A DNA stretch of 64,000 nt, taken from contig OY725491.1 in the NCBI GenBank assembly GCA_963281255.1, positions 2,666,001 through 2,730,000 on the forward strand, given 5' to 3'. Origin of the DNA: Aphrocallistes beatrix (Eukaryota; Porifera; Hexactinellida; Sceptrulophora; Aphrocallistidae). A program made the position numbers and the translations under genes. Numbering within the stretch: the stretch's first letter is position 1; every line of letters starts with the position of its first letter. The notes below the pieces were generated by a model. The model was not told where the DNA came from. It did not search any database and saw only the letters and a program-made list of their open reading frames with translations. Positions 23,346 through 33,839 of the stretch are shown piece after piece.

Positions 23346-23952
23346 GTTTGGCCTTTCCTATAACATCTAACTTTTGACTTTTTCAACCGATTCTTTTGAT
23401 TTTTTCAGTGCAGATTTGAATCGCAGAGTTATCTGCAAAACTGCATTAATAATTGTAACAAGCGCGCTTTGCGCTTGCTTGCGCTGCGCGGCTGGCGGAC
23501 ACTTTGTGTCCGCCGGAGGCTCCCTTCGGTCGCCTGGAGTCACATTGGTTAATTATAAGGGAGATAACATCTCTAAATATGTCTGTCATACTGTGCTAAT
23601 CGATATCACTCGAAAAATCACCAAATTTGTGAATTTAAAAATTTTTGATGAGTAATGATGACGTCATAACAAAGTGATGAGTCATCATTTTTTGATGATA
23701 GTTGCATCATATGTGAGATATGTTAGTATACAGATTCTATTAAAATTTCAGCCTTCTATCTCCTATAATGGCTGAGTTATGCCCGAATGACTGTGTTGCT
23801 TAACTTTTTAAAATGTGACAATGACGTCATAATTCCATGATGAGTCGACATTTTCGTCTGAGCTCAGAACTTACTGGAGCCATAGCCAAAATATTCCCAC
23901 ATGCCAAAAATCAGCTTTCTGCGCCTGGCAGTTTCTTCAATCAATTCGTAAC

Positions 23953-23987
<35 letters not shown>

Positions 23988-24346
23988 AATATTAATCGAG
24001 TTTTAATAGTAAGGATAATTAAAGAGATAAAAAATTTTTAAGTAAGAAACCGGAAACAATATGCTTACAATCCATTAGAAACTTTTCAAATTCATTCATA
24101 ATTCGATGATCTAACTAATGAACAGACAGATTTTTGAAATTTTGAAAATTGTTAAAAATTCACACCAAAACACCCGAGGAATTTTATTTTTGTAATTTTG
24201 ACACTATTTTTTTCTTAATTCTCTTTTTATTTGTATTATCAAATTTCTGTCAATTCATTATGTTCTTTAGTTATCCTAAAATGATTAAAAAGGACTTTTG
24301 GCAAATTTTTGATAAAAAACAAAATGCCCATAGGAAAGGCCAACTT
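23346..24346. mobile_element. TIR element (TTGGCCTTTCCTAT) inserted in satellite
   Basis: Inverted ends TTGGCCTTTCCTATAAC (left) and CCCATAGGAAAGGCCAA (right). The satellite is interrupted between GGTATTA and AGGCACCG. Related right ends occur near 46760-46840 and 43450-43500. It hosts a complete Helitron-like copy (23459-24015), and its right part shares about 110 bp with repeat X. No transposase; superfamily not determined. Confidence 0.65.
23459..24015 (-). mobile_element. Complete Helitron-like element, 557 bp
   Basis: 3' end CAAGCGCGCTTTGCG on +, perfect GGCGGACAC/GTGTCCGCC hairpin, TA tract of about 30 bp, 5' end AATAGTAAGGA. Flanks are A (left, as T on the minus strand) and T, without duplication. 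Nested in the TIR element, which is nested in the satellite. Confidence 0.88.
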
Positions 24347-26050
24347 TGAAGGCACCGATTGAGGTTAATTTTGTTTTTCTGGGGTGGGGTGCATCCTTAT
24401 AAATCGTAATATCTGGTTTTAAAGGAAACGACACCAATATATGGTTTCAAAGTCCAAAAAGCGGCTATTTACCTTGATCAATATATAGATATGAACTCAT
24501 CATTCGTACGAATAAGTACTTGTTGTTCGGTATTAGAGGCACCGATTGAGATTGACTTTGTTGTTTTGGGTGGGGAACATCCTCATAAATCCAAATATTT
24601 GGTTTTTGAGTGAAACGACTCCAATATATGGTTTCAAAGTCCAAAAAGCGGCTATTTTACCTGGATCAATATATAGATATGAACTCATCATTTGTACGAA
24701 TAAGTACAAGTTGTTCGGTATTAGAGGCAATGATTGAGATTGTTTTGTTTTTTTGGCGTGGGGTGCATCCTCATAAATCCTAATATTTGGATTTAAAGAA
24801 AAACGACTCCAATATATGGTTTAAAGTCCAAAAAGCGGCTATTTTACCTGGATCAAATGATAGATATGAACTCATCATTTGTACAAATTATACCAGTTGT
24901 TCGGTATTAGAGGTACCGATTGAGGTCGATTTGTTTTTCTAGGGTGGGTTGCATCCTCATAAATCCTAATATTTGGATTTAAAGAAAAACGACTCCAATA
25001 TATGCTTTCAAAGTTCAAAAAGCTGATATTTACCAGGATCAATGTATCGATATGAACTCATTTGTACGAATAAGTACCAGTTGTTCTGTTTTAGTGCAAC
25101 CGATTGAGGTCGATTTGTTTTTCTGTGGTGGGTTGCATCCTCATAAATCCTAATATTTGGTTTTAAACGAAAACGACACCACTATATGGTTTCAAAGTCC
25201 CAAAGCGGCTATTATACCTGGATCAATATATAGATATGAACTCATCATTTGTACGAATAAGTATTAGTTGGTCGGTGTTAGTGTTACCTATTGACTTTGA
25301 TTTGTTTATCTGGCGTGGGGGGCATCCTTATAAATCCTAAAATTTGGTTTTATAGGGAAACGACACTAATATATGGTTTCAAAGTCCAAACAGCGGCTAT
25401 TTTACCTTGATCAATATATAGATATGAACTCATCATTTGTACGAATAAGTATCAGTTGTTCGGTATTCGAGGGACCAATTGAGGTCAGTTTTGTTTTCCA
25501 AGGGGTGGGTTTCATCCTGATAAATCTAATCCTAATATTTGGTTTTTATCCGGAAACGACACCAATATATGGTTTCAAAGACTAAAAAGCGGCTATTCAC
25601 GTTGATCAATATATACTATTATTTTTTTGAGGAAATCGACTCCAATATATCGTTACAAAGTCCAAACACAGCGGCTATTTTACCTGGATCAATATATAGA
25701 TATGAACTCCTCATTTGTACGAATAAGTATCAGTTGTTCGATATTAGAGGCATCGATTGAGTTTGTTTTGTTTTTCTGTTGTGGGGTCAATCCTTATGAA
25801 TCATAATATTTGGTTTTTATATGGAAACGACACCAATATATGGTTTCAAAGTCCAAACAGCGGCTATTTTACCTAGATCAATATATAGATATGAACTCAT
25901 CATTTGTACGAATAAGTACCAGTTGTTTTGTATTAGAGGCAATGATTGAGGTTGATTTGTTTTTCTGGCGTGGGGTGCATCTTTATAATTCCTAATATTT
26001 GTTTTTTATATGAAAATGACTCCAATATATGATTTCAAAGTCCAAAAAGC
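24347..26050 (+). repeat. ~190-bp satellite array, block 3
   Basis: About nine monomers. The stretch 25175-25838 is an essentially exact copy of 13643-14306 (offset 11,532 bp), including an aberrant truncated monomer with TATACTATTATTTTTTTGAGG. The array ends at AAAAAGCACTACTATTG, where repeat X begins. Confidence 0.93.
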
Positions 26051-27190
26051 ACTACTATTGAAGATAAATATGCTATTATATTCTTAAATACAAGGATAAA
26101 TGCGAAAATCTATAGGTCCCTCAAACATTCATTTGTCACAAAATTAATAATTCTAGACTTATCATTGATTTAATTGTAATATAAATTATACGTAGAACTT
26201 TGATTATATTAGAAAATGGCGAATCTAATCAATAAATATGTATCCAAATGTGGCAATTATGCTAAATAATGAATACAATTGTCGTTAATATTGTGTCAAG
26301 AAATCCTAACTTCGAAAATAAAAGTCGTAGACTTTCGCTCTACCTTCCTAGTATACTTTTTGGAAGCTCTTTATTCATTCTAAATTGATGGATTATACTT
26401 TGTTGTACCAGGAATATGAATTATTATCAACAATTATCTCAAAATATTCGAGGTTAGGGGCCTCAAGAAAATTTGTGGATTTAGGGTACTTTTGCTATTT
26501 TTTGTAAATATTTGGTTCGAATATACCTAAATCAGCAGTATAAATGCGAATACATGTCTGTGAATGCTTTTGTTCATTATTAATAACTCATTTTACATTC
26601 TTCTTCACATCTAAACTTAAAATCTCTATATCTCGGGACTTCAAAATTTCAAATTTGACTGTCTTTTTAAGTCAAAATTAGTTTGAGATAGAGATTTGAA
26701 AATTTCAAGAGTTGTTCCATATCATTAGGCGATGAACTTAGGACCAATTTACTTGGAGTATATCTTATAACTTTGTGATTTTATTCCTGATTCCCCAAAA
26801 AAACATACATTTTTTGCCCTTTTTTTGCCCTTTTATTCGGACGCTGACAAAATTTACAATTTTTGTCATTTTAATTTCCTTTTGGTCCTATGAAGTGGCA
26901 AATATGGTAGACTATCTATGATTCGAATTTGGAAGCATTTGATTGCTTGGTATTTCCTAAACAATTCCTTGGGTGGCCGGATTTCTACCATTAAGATGTG
27001 CTAGCGAAAAACGAAAAAAACAGACTTTGAAACACTATCTCGAAAAATAGAAATGAGAATCAAAAACGGTTTGGAATGTGCGAGTATTTCTAGACGGAGA
27101 TAGCTGCCCACGCTTAACATCTCTTATAGCTCTACTTTCATCGTATGCTGTAAGCCAAATCATATGTTTTTTCGAGAGCGGTGTCCTTAA
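26051..27190. repeat. Dispersed repeat X, copy 2
   Basis: Collinear with 9690-11105 (for example TTTGGAATGTG, TAACATCTCTTATAGCTCTA and GTAAGCCAAATCATATG) but lacking about 270 bp near its left third. It ends where a Helitron-like fragment starts. Non-coding. Confidence 0.65.
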
Positions 27191-27477
27191 TATACATATT
27201 CTATTAAAATTTCAGCCTTCTATCTCCTTTAATGGCTGAGTTATGCTCGAATAACTGAATTGCTTAACTTATAAAAATGTGACGATGACGTCATAATTCC
27301 ATGATGATTCGACATTTTGCTCTGAGCCCAGAACTTACTGGAGCCATAGCCAAAAGAATCCCACATGCCAAAAATCAACCTTCTACGCCCTACAGTTTCT
27401 TCAATCAATTCGTAACTATACTATATATAGTATATATAGTTTACACACAAACATTAATCGAGTTTTAATAGTAAGGA
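27191..27477 (-). mobile_element. Helitron-like 5' half
   Basis: From TTAATATACATATTCTATT to AATAGTAAGGA. It carries the TCCTTACTATT end and TA tract but lacks the hairpin end, so it is truncated at the boundary with repeat X. Confidence 0.75.
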
Positions 27478-27702
27478 TAATACGGTTTGTAATCAAAGGA
27501 ATTGCTTCAAGAAATACTTCATAGAACTCAGAAAAGACGTACCCCTCCAGGAAGCGGAAAAAGTACCTACTATCCGTATGTGCGTACTAACCGAGTTGAT
27601 CTTGCATGTCAATTCATATATTACGTAAATGAATTTTGCACACAGAAATGAGTACATACTAAGTTTTTTTCATAATTTGCACTTTTTGCAAATTCTTTCA
27701 AA
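27478..27702. other. Tigger-MITE-like fragment, otherwise nothing recognised
   Basis: Around 27565-27600 the string ATCCGTATGTGCGTACTAACCG resembles the MITE at 18257. No frame. Confidence 0.35.
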
Positions 27703-28178
27703 ATGAATGTATCTGACTACGGGTTAGCCATGCGTTCTAAGGCTATCGGGATAATATAATCAGGAGTACCTAAAGAAGAGGTAGCTAAGAAGCTTAATAT
27801 TGGATATCGTTCAGTTCGAAGATGGTGACAATCTAATAATTCGGGAGTTTCACTGGAAATCAAGGGGCGGTCTAGACGTCCGCCGATTTTAGACCGTGTG
27901 AGCAAAATTGTTATTGCTAAATCTCGGGCAAACGACTCCAGTCAACGAGAAAATCACGGAGAAACCACGAGGAAAAGGCTACACTATTTCGCCAACTACT
28001 GTTTATAGGAATTTGAAGGACTTTATCGCTGCGAGGTAGTACAAACGTCCAAAAAGCCCACGGATTACCGAAGATCAGAGAAAAACGACTTTCTTTCGCC
28101 CTAACCCATCAGCATTGGACTGTTGATGATTGAAAAAAGGTTTTGTGGTCGGATGAGTGCCCTTTGAGTTGTTTGCAT
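27703..28178 (+). pseudogene. Tc1-like transposase remnant (DD37E relative)
   Basis: Starts MNVSDYGLAMRSKAIGII, aligning with the N terminus of the intact transposase at 15688-16758. It also matches at RVSKIVIAKS, YKRPKSPRI and VLWSDECPFELF (first catalytic D). In-frame stops occur after IGII (near 27757) and after SVRRW (near 27825), and the frame changes between segments. Sequence after the first D is gone: the match stops at about 28178 where a different element's end begins. An old, dead DNA transposon. Confidence 0.75.
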
Positions 28179-28179
28179 C

Positions 28180-29799
28180 TCGAACTTAAGATTGGACTTT
28201 AAAATAACATTAAGGTTAATATGATTAGATTATTATAATATATGATTAGATTATTACTAATATGATTAGATTATCACTAATAAAATACTAAACAAGTATA
28301 ATATTAGTAATGGCAGGTTGTCATTTATTATTGATCTAGTAGAAATAAACTACATTTCTTCTTTTTGTGCAAAATTGAGGCAAATAATGCCAAAAATTAG
28401 GAGCAAAGAAGATTGATTAACCCACTCCTGTAAGACATAGCTTCTGGTATCTATGTAGTTGTACCGCCTGGAATGCTTAGTAAGTCTCTTACAATATCTG
28501 TGGTAAATCTTTGTTTTGAATCGATTGAATTCTATTATGAAAATTCAAGTTTTATGCATGCAATCTATAACTATTCACACCAGTCAATATCAAAGGAAGA
28601 GCTATGAAAGAGCATCTCATGCATTCATAGTATCTCATGCATTCATAATATTATATCAAACAAAAACATGTAACAACAAGTATCTTTGTATATTGTAAAA
28701 TGAAAACCTTTCTGAAACAAAATATAAACACTGAATACGAGAAATACAATAAATTGAAATCGACGTTAAATTTTCTGAGTCATTTGGTGTTACGAAAATA
28801 ATTGATGTCATTAGTGATTATGCTAAGTCTGTGTCCTCCCGTGTACATATATAAATTCCTGCTGAGTACTTGCATTAACAATACCAAAGCAAATGGACAA
28901 TCCCGCGAAACAAATTAGACCAGAGAAGAAGAGCGCAGTCTCATTAATGAAATTGAATTACCAGGTGAGATTTTGAGAGGCTCAAAAATTCTGCTGACAA
29001 ATAAAAGAAGGAAACAAATCTTGAGAGACATTGCAGTCAAACTCAACTCAGTACATGGCAATGGCAGAGCTGTAGAAGATTTTAGGAAGAAATGGACCAA
29101 CCTAAAGCAAAACGCAAAGTCCAAAGTTGATGCAAGCTTTAAGGAAGCCAGAAGGACTGGAGGGGGTACAAACACTGTTGGACAGGTAGAAAACGAGGAC
29201 ATGCAAATTATATCAGCAGATATAAGTATTTCTGACTCTGCAGATCGGGTAACAGAGATGTTTCAAAACACCCGTTTTTAGCGGAATTTCAGGTGCTGCT
29301 GATCTTTTTCAAACACCAGCTGAGAAGAATGAAATACCAATAGCATCAACAGCATCAGCTGTAGGTCCCGATAATTTTGAAGATACTCCAATTTTAGAGT
29401 CTCCAGAAATTGGAATCCCGACAACATATAAGGCAGCAAAGAAAGTCGGAAGAGCGAACTGGCGAACTGTTGATGAGATTGATTCGGTCGAATTCTTGAA
29501 GGCTGCAGACTTACCTCCATTACAGCAGGAAGTTTTGTTTCAACAATGAGTGTAAGATTATATAATCAAAGAATGTATTTTTTTCATTCATACAAACCTA
29601 AAAGGAATCGCCACGAATTATAGCATGTGATATATTTTGCGACGTTACACACAATAAGAGAAATGTAAAAGATATTTAAATTTTTTGAAATCTAATATCA
29701 ATCAAGGTAGATTCAATGTTCGATAGAATTAAGTAAGACTTAAGCACTAAGATCGATCTAAAGTTCGATCTTAAGTTCTTAGTGAATACGGCCCCAGAA
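28180..29799 (+). mobile_element. Probable PIF/Harbinger element carrying a MADF gene
   Basis: The right end reads, on the minus strand, GGGGCCGTATTCACTAAGAA then CTTAAGATCGAACTTTAGA. The left boundary has GAACTTAAGATTGGACTTTAAA, an inverted match. Such GGGGCC-RTATTCAC ends plus a Myb/MADF protein are typical of Harbinger elements. The nuclease gene is not present, so it would be non-autonomous. Left tip eroded. Confidence 0.45.
28892..29549 (+). pseudogene. MADF/Myb-SANT-like DNA-binding protein, two frame shifts
   Basis: A TATA-like ACATATATAAATTCC lies near 28845, about 45 bp before ATG at 28892. The main frame has TREEERSLINEIELPGEI, KILLTNKRRKQILRDIAVKLNSV, GRAVEDFRKKWTNLKQNAKSK and KEARRTGGG, the standard Myb/SANT-like (MSANTD/MADF) domain of about 90 residues. 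A Q/S/P-rich middle follows, then a C-terminal KKVGRANWRTVDEIDSVEFL segment ending LPPLQQEVLFQQ and a stop. One base shift separates the initial MDNPAKQI from the domain (near 28915), and another lies in a T run near 29277. These could be real decay or assembly error. A Harbinger accessory protein is the best explanation. Confidence 0.7.
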
Positions 29800-31339
29800 C
29801 CATGCATAAGCTGGGTTTAATTAATTGAAAATTAGATATTTGTGAATCTCATTTAAACAAGAACCATTAATTGCCTCGAAGTACTTTCAGAATTCAAGAA
29901 ACAACGTTTCAGTGGGAATCATTTTAAAAATGTGTTTGGGACATGACCAGGCCATTAGTAACTCCCTTCTCCAACGCAAATAATTAAAGACGTCCCTGAC
30001 TTTAGGATTTTTGAAAGTGAATCTAAGCTCGGTGAGATTTGGAGGTCTATCGTGAAATAGAGACATTTTACCCGAAATCGTGTGATAAACTAGGAGATTG
30101 TGAGTTGAGAGGCTTCCCCATATGTGTAGATTCAAGAGAATCATGTGATTTCAATAGATACCATGGCAGTGCCGTGAAGAGATTTTTTGGGCCCTCTGGC
30201 TAGGTTGGAACCCGAGCCTACTAATTATTTTCCCTGAAAATTTTTAGCTCTATATTTTATGCATTGAAGTTTCGCTCTAGTAAGTTTAATGATCCTATAA
30301 ATCGTATATATTTCTTTTACATCAGATAGAGGTTCTCTAAAGGTAACCTCTTCGAGCTTCTGTGAACCTGATTTGTGGCTGTAGAGTATAGCCAAATATT
30401 TGTTTCTTCCACTTATATACTAGCATATTAATTTGGTGTTCAAGTAAATGCAGACTGGCATGCGCATTACTAACATATAGAAATATTTTTTACTTGAAAT
30501 AATTTTTAGTTAATACCTTGAGGTGTAAGTGTGAAATGAATACAGGGATTCAAGTGAAATATATTTATTAATAGTAAGATGTTAATTCATAACAAATAAC
30601 TAATAGTAGTGCTTGTGTTCACAGACTAAGTCTTCTTTGTGATACAATAAATTTGATTTTGTGCAGGGAAAAATATATTTCTGCGTCATCTCAATTTCTG
30701 GCCCCTCTGCTTCTGGCCCCCACTGCCTCCGGGCTCCCCGGTTCTAACCCAAGTACCCCCTTTCCACGGGCAAGGCCATGGCTTTACAAAATGATTTTCA
30801 AATGCAATTGTGGAGATAGCCACAAAAATAAATTATTACCTACGTATGTGGAATTCCTTCGGGGCAGTTCTTTTTATTCCTGTTTACAAACTATACGACT
30901 TCTATCATGATGCCTCTGGGGTGGTAGCAGGCATCGGAATCCAAAGCAAATTCGCATTCTCACCTCAACTTTGATTATCGCATCTATATTTCTCACAATT
31001 CTATCAAGTAATATCAGCGTTTAGTGAGATTAATTCTTATTTATCGTATGACTGTACAAGTGCAGATGTTACTGTGTAGTTCCTTTCTTGTAGGACAACG
31101 GACCCAGATGCAGTGAGTAAGTCAGTGCTACACAAAATCTTTCGGAGGGAGATCATCTGGAAGAAATGGCAGCCCCAGGAGAGAAATGACAGTTCAAGAA
31201 ACTTCTTAATCATAGCATAGACCATTGCCTACAAAATATAAGGTTTGATATCAATATCAAAATTTTGGATTAGGAATGAATTAGTGGATAAGTATCAATT
31301 CTAGTAAAACTCGATGAATGTTTATATATATATAGTGTT
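29800..31339. other. Nothing firmly recognised
   Basis: A minus-strand 85-codon frame at 29887-30144 (PPNLTELRFTFKNPKV, LRWRRELLMAWSCPKH) has leucine-rich character but no clear splice sites or family. A short GC-rich patch at 30690-30770 (CTGGCCCC..., CCGGGCTCCCCGG) resembles an hAT end. Otherwise AT-rich. Confidence 0.4.
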
Positions 31340-32080
31340 TACTGACCTCTGCTAGCACGAGTGCAATAAAAGTCCAGTAACATTCTGGCCCTTCGGAACG
31401 CAAACTTGAGCAACTGGGCCGTAGGCGTCAAATGCAATTTCGTTCATTACCTTCTTGGCACGAAACTCTGGACGCGGTTTTCTAAGTCGAGGTTCACCCG
31501 GTTGCAGCCAACACTTTTCCTTGGATTTAGGTTGTGAATAGTAAATCCAAGTTTCATCAATGGTTACCCTCTCATAAAGTAGCAATTTTTCGTACTGTAG
31601 AAGAAGATTTTCACATCATTCCACCCTATGTTTCATCTGGGGCTCTGACAGCAAATACGGCACCCACCGAGGGCAAACTTTCCTTCCTCCGAGATCTTCC
31701 TTCAGAATTCGGGAAATACTTCCAGTTGAGATATCCGTATATACTTAGAAATCACTTCAATAGAGCAGCAAGGGTCATTTCGAAGAAATTCACCAACTAG
31801 CTCAATTGAGGGTTTACAAGTTGCAGATTTAGGCTTACCAGTCCGAGGCTCATTATGAATGCTGTCTCTTCCCTCTCTGAATAGTTGAGCCCATCTTCTA
31901 ACCGTGGAATAAGCAAGTGCTTGATCTCCACAAACTTCCACGATATCATTGTGGATGTTCATGTTCGAATCTTTTAGCAGTGAACGAAACTTAATATACG
32001 CTCTTTGCTCTTGCTCAATAATTGACGATTTTGAAGTTATCAATGTATATGTAGCCAAAACTGACAAGATTGAAATGATG
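31340..32080 (-). pseudogene. mariner transposase remnant
   Basis: N terminus (32067 downward): QRAYIKFRSLL, NDIVEVCGDQALAYSTVRRWAQLFREGRDSI and EPRTGKPKSAT, the paired-type HTH of mariner proteins. Next come SISRILKEDLGGRKVCPRWVPYLLS-like residues in another frame around 31615-31735, and then VTIDETWIYYSQP (first catalytic D), KCWLQPGEPRLRKPRPEFRAKKVM and FDAYGPV. The remainder of the catalytic domain is absent beyond 31352. A stop follows QMKHRVE near 31620 and there is a frame change near 31720. No TIRs found. Dead DNA transposon. Confidence 0.8.
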
Positions 32081-32348
32081 ATTATAAAAAAATACTTATG
32101 CTATCTTAAAAATTCTTTTAGATATTAGGAGAGAATGGATAATGCTATCTGGATTATATCAATAGGTGCATTAGATATACACTAGCTGTCAAAAATGAAT
32201 AGTGATTAGTACTTTTGATGACCTAAGTATCACCAAAAAATGATGACTCATCGCTCTGTTCTGACCTCATCATTAAGCATCAAAAAGTGAAAATTGACAT
32301 TTTTTTGTGATTTTATAAGTGATTCCGATTATAATAAATACTGATATA

Positions 32349-33227
32349 AGTTCTGTTACAAGCTTCGTTAGGTATACAATTTCTTATACTCAAACAATTT
32401 TAGTTATTATAGTCTTTAGAGGTTGTAATTCAAATATTTTCAATGATTTAAAAAGATTTTTCGAGTCTGAGACATAGACCTGAGCTTTGCATCGTGACGT
32501 TGGTGAATAAAAAATGTTTCCTGGCGCGCAGCTAAAATCACGAATGAGGGCCTTCTGTTTCTGTAAAAATACCCTCCATTCACCATAGAAATATTTAACA
32601 AACCCACTTATTCATCATCATAAATGCGAAAAGGTGATTCTACCGCTGTTTAAATTAGATACATTCTGCAAAAATTCCCCAATTTTGCTTTTTTCACATT
32701 ACTAAAAAGTCTGATCCAATTGGTCCTCAAAATATACTGATCTAAACATCTTACAGTGGAATTCACTTATTAGCAACTCCCTTATTAGTAATATTGCTCT
32801 ATTAGCAACCAATCTTCAAGTCCCAGGTGAAGATTTTGTGTTAAATCTGTTCCCTTATTAGCAACTTCGCGTATTAGCAACCATTTTATGAGAAAAATTC
32901 CAGTTGCTAATAGCGAATTCCACTGTATATCTATAACTTAGTGTCAGATGAAAATGTGTGGGCTATTTTTTCTAAGAATTCGAAAGATTCTGAAAAGGTA
33001 ATTCGAAAACAATCTGCATCCGCGATTTTCGCTGTTTGCCAGGACACATTATTTCTTCTCAAAATTTGCCACGCAAAACACATTTCTAAGTCTCAGAATC
33101 GAAAATCTTTTAAAATCATTGAAATGTTCGAATTACGATCTCTAAAGACCATAATACTAAGCTCGTTTGAGTATAAAATTTATACCTACTGAAGCTTGAA
33201 ACTTAAAATATTTGTCACCTTGTAGAA
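32349..33227. mobile_element. CAGGGTGG long-TIR element, diverged copy
   Basis: The left TIR starts AGTTCTGTTACAAGCTTCG and runs through CTTATACTCAAACAATTTTAG. The right TIR is its complement, ending CAAGCTTC-like and CACCTTGTA. The interior matches 4857-5427. The MITE at 32756-32925 is inserted in it. Older than the copy at 62230. Confidence 0.6.
32756..32925. mobile_element. TA-flanked MITE, TIR CAGTGGAATTCRCTATTAG
   Basis: 170 bp with inverted ends CAGTGGAATTCACTTATTAG and CTAATAGCGAATTCCACTG, TA on both sides, and internal TATTAGCAAC repeats. It splits the host repeat between AAACATC and the downstream part seen intact at 63264-63290. Confidence 0.8.
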
Positions 33228-33345
33228 GTATTTATATATGTTATCACCCTAAAATTAATTAATGTGAACCTAGAGCCCAAAGAACGCCTCATGTGGAGAG
33301 AAAATTTCTGCCAGTCGCGCAGCGCAAGCAAGCGAAGCGCGCTTG

Positions 33346-33839
33346 TTATTAGTAAGCCACAACTATTAGTATGAATTTTGCATGTGATAAGTATAGCTCC
33401 ACAATTTTCAATTAATCTTTTGTTAAATGTTTGTTTTAAATAACTATCCTACCTTATCCCACTAAAGCACTGTTTTCTACACCTTTTAACTTAAAATTTT
33501 ATTTATTTTGATTTATTGATCACCGTTTACCTTCTATTTACATGATATTCACTGTTCTGTTTCTGGATGTAAGTAACTACTCCCTAGATTGTGTAAATTA
33601 TGACCATGTTCCTGTAGCCAAACGAGATTTTCATTGCAGCAGCAGGATAGCCACCGAACAAATGAAGTTCACACACCTTGCCGCGTCCGATAATTACAAT
33701 ATTGAGAAATCGATGCTGGAGTGGTATTCACCGCCTACTTATAAAGTCGATTTTGTACTCCAAAGTAACGTTTGTGAACACACATCTAAAATTTTGCTTT
33801 TTCTGAACTGATCGTTGCTTAGTTACCAAACCGCACATT
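33346..33839. other. Region before the Gypsy fossil, nothing recognised
   Basis: An 89-codon frame at 33542-33811 has no domain I recognise. No long terminal repeat was identified here. Confidence 0.4.

Larger units (their letters stand above)
32215..33345 (+). mobile_element. Helitron-like element split by a long-TIR element
   Basis: The left part (32215-32348) matches the family body (AAAAAATGATGACTCATCG, GTGATT, CCGATTATAATA). The right part (33228-33345) resumes with TTATCACCCTAAAATTAATTAATGTG and ends AGCGAAGCGCGCTTG before T. The 5' end is missing. The inserted DNA is 32349-33227. Confidence 0.65.

Noticed and set aside
29887-30144. Leucine-rich or F-box-like exon
   Set aside because: No convincing splice signals and no conserved motif beyond composition.
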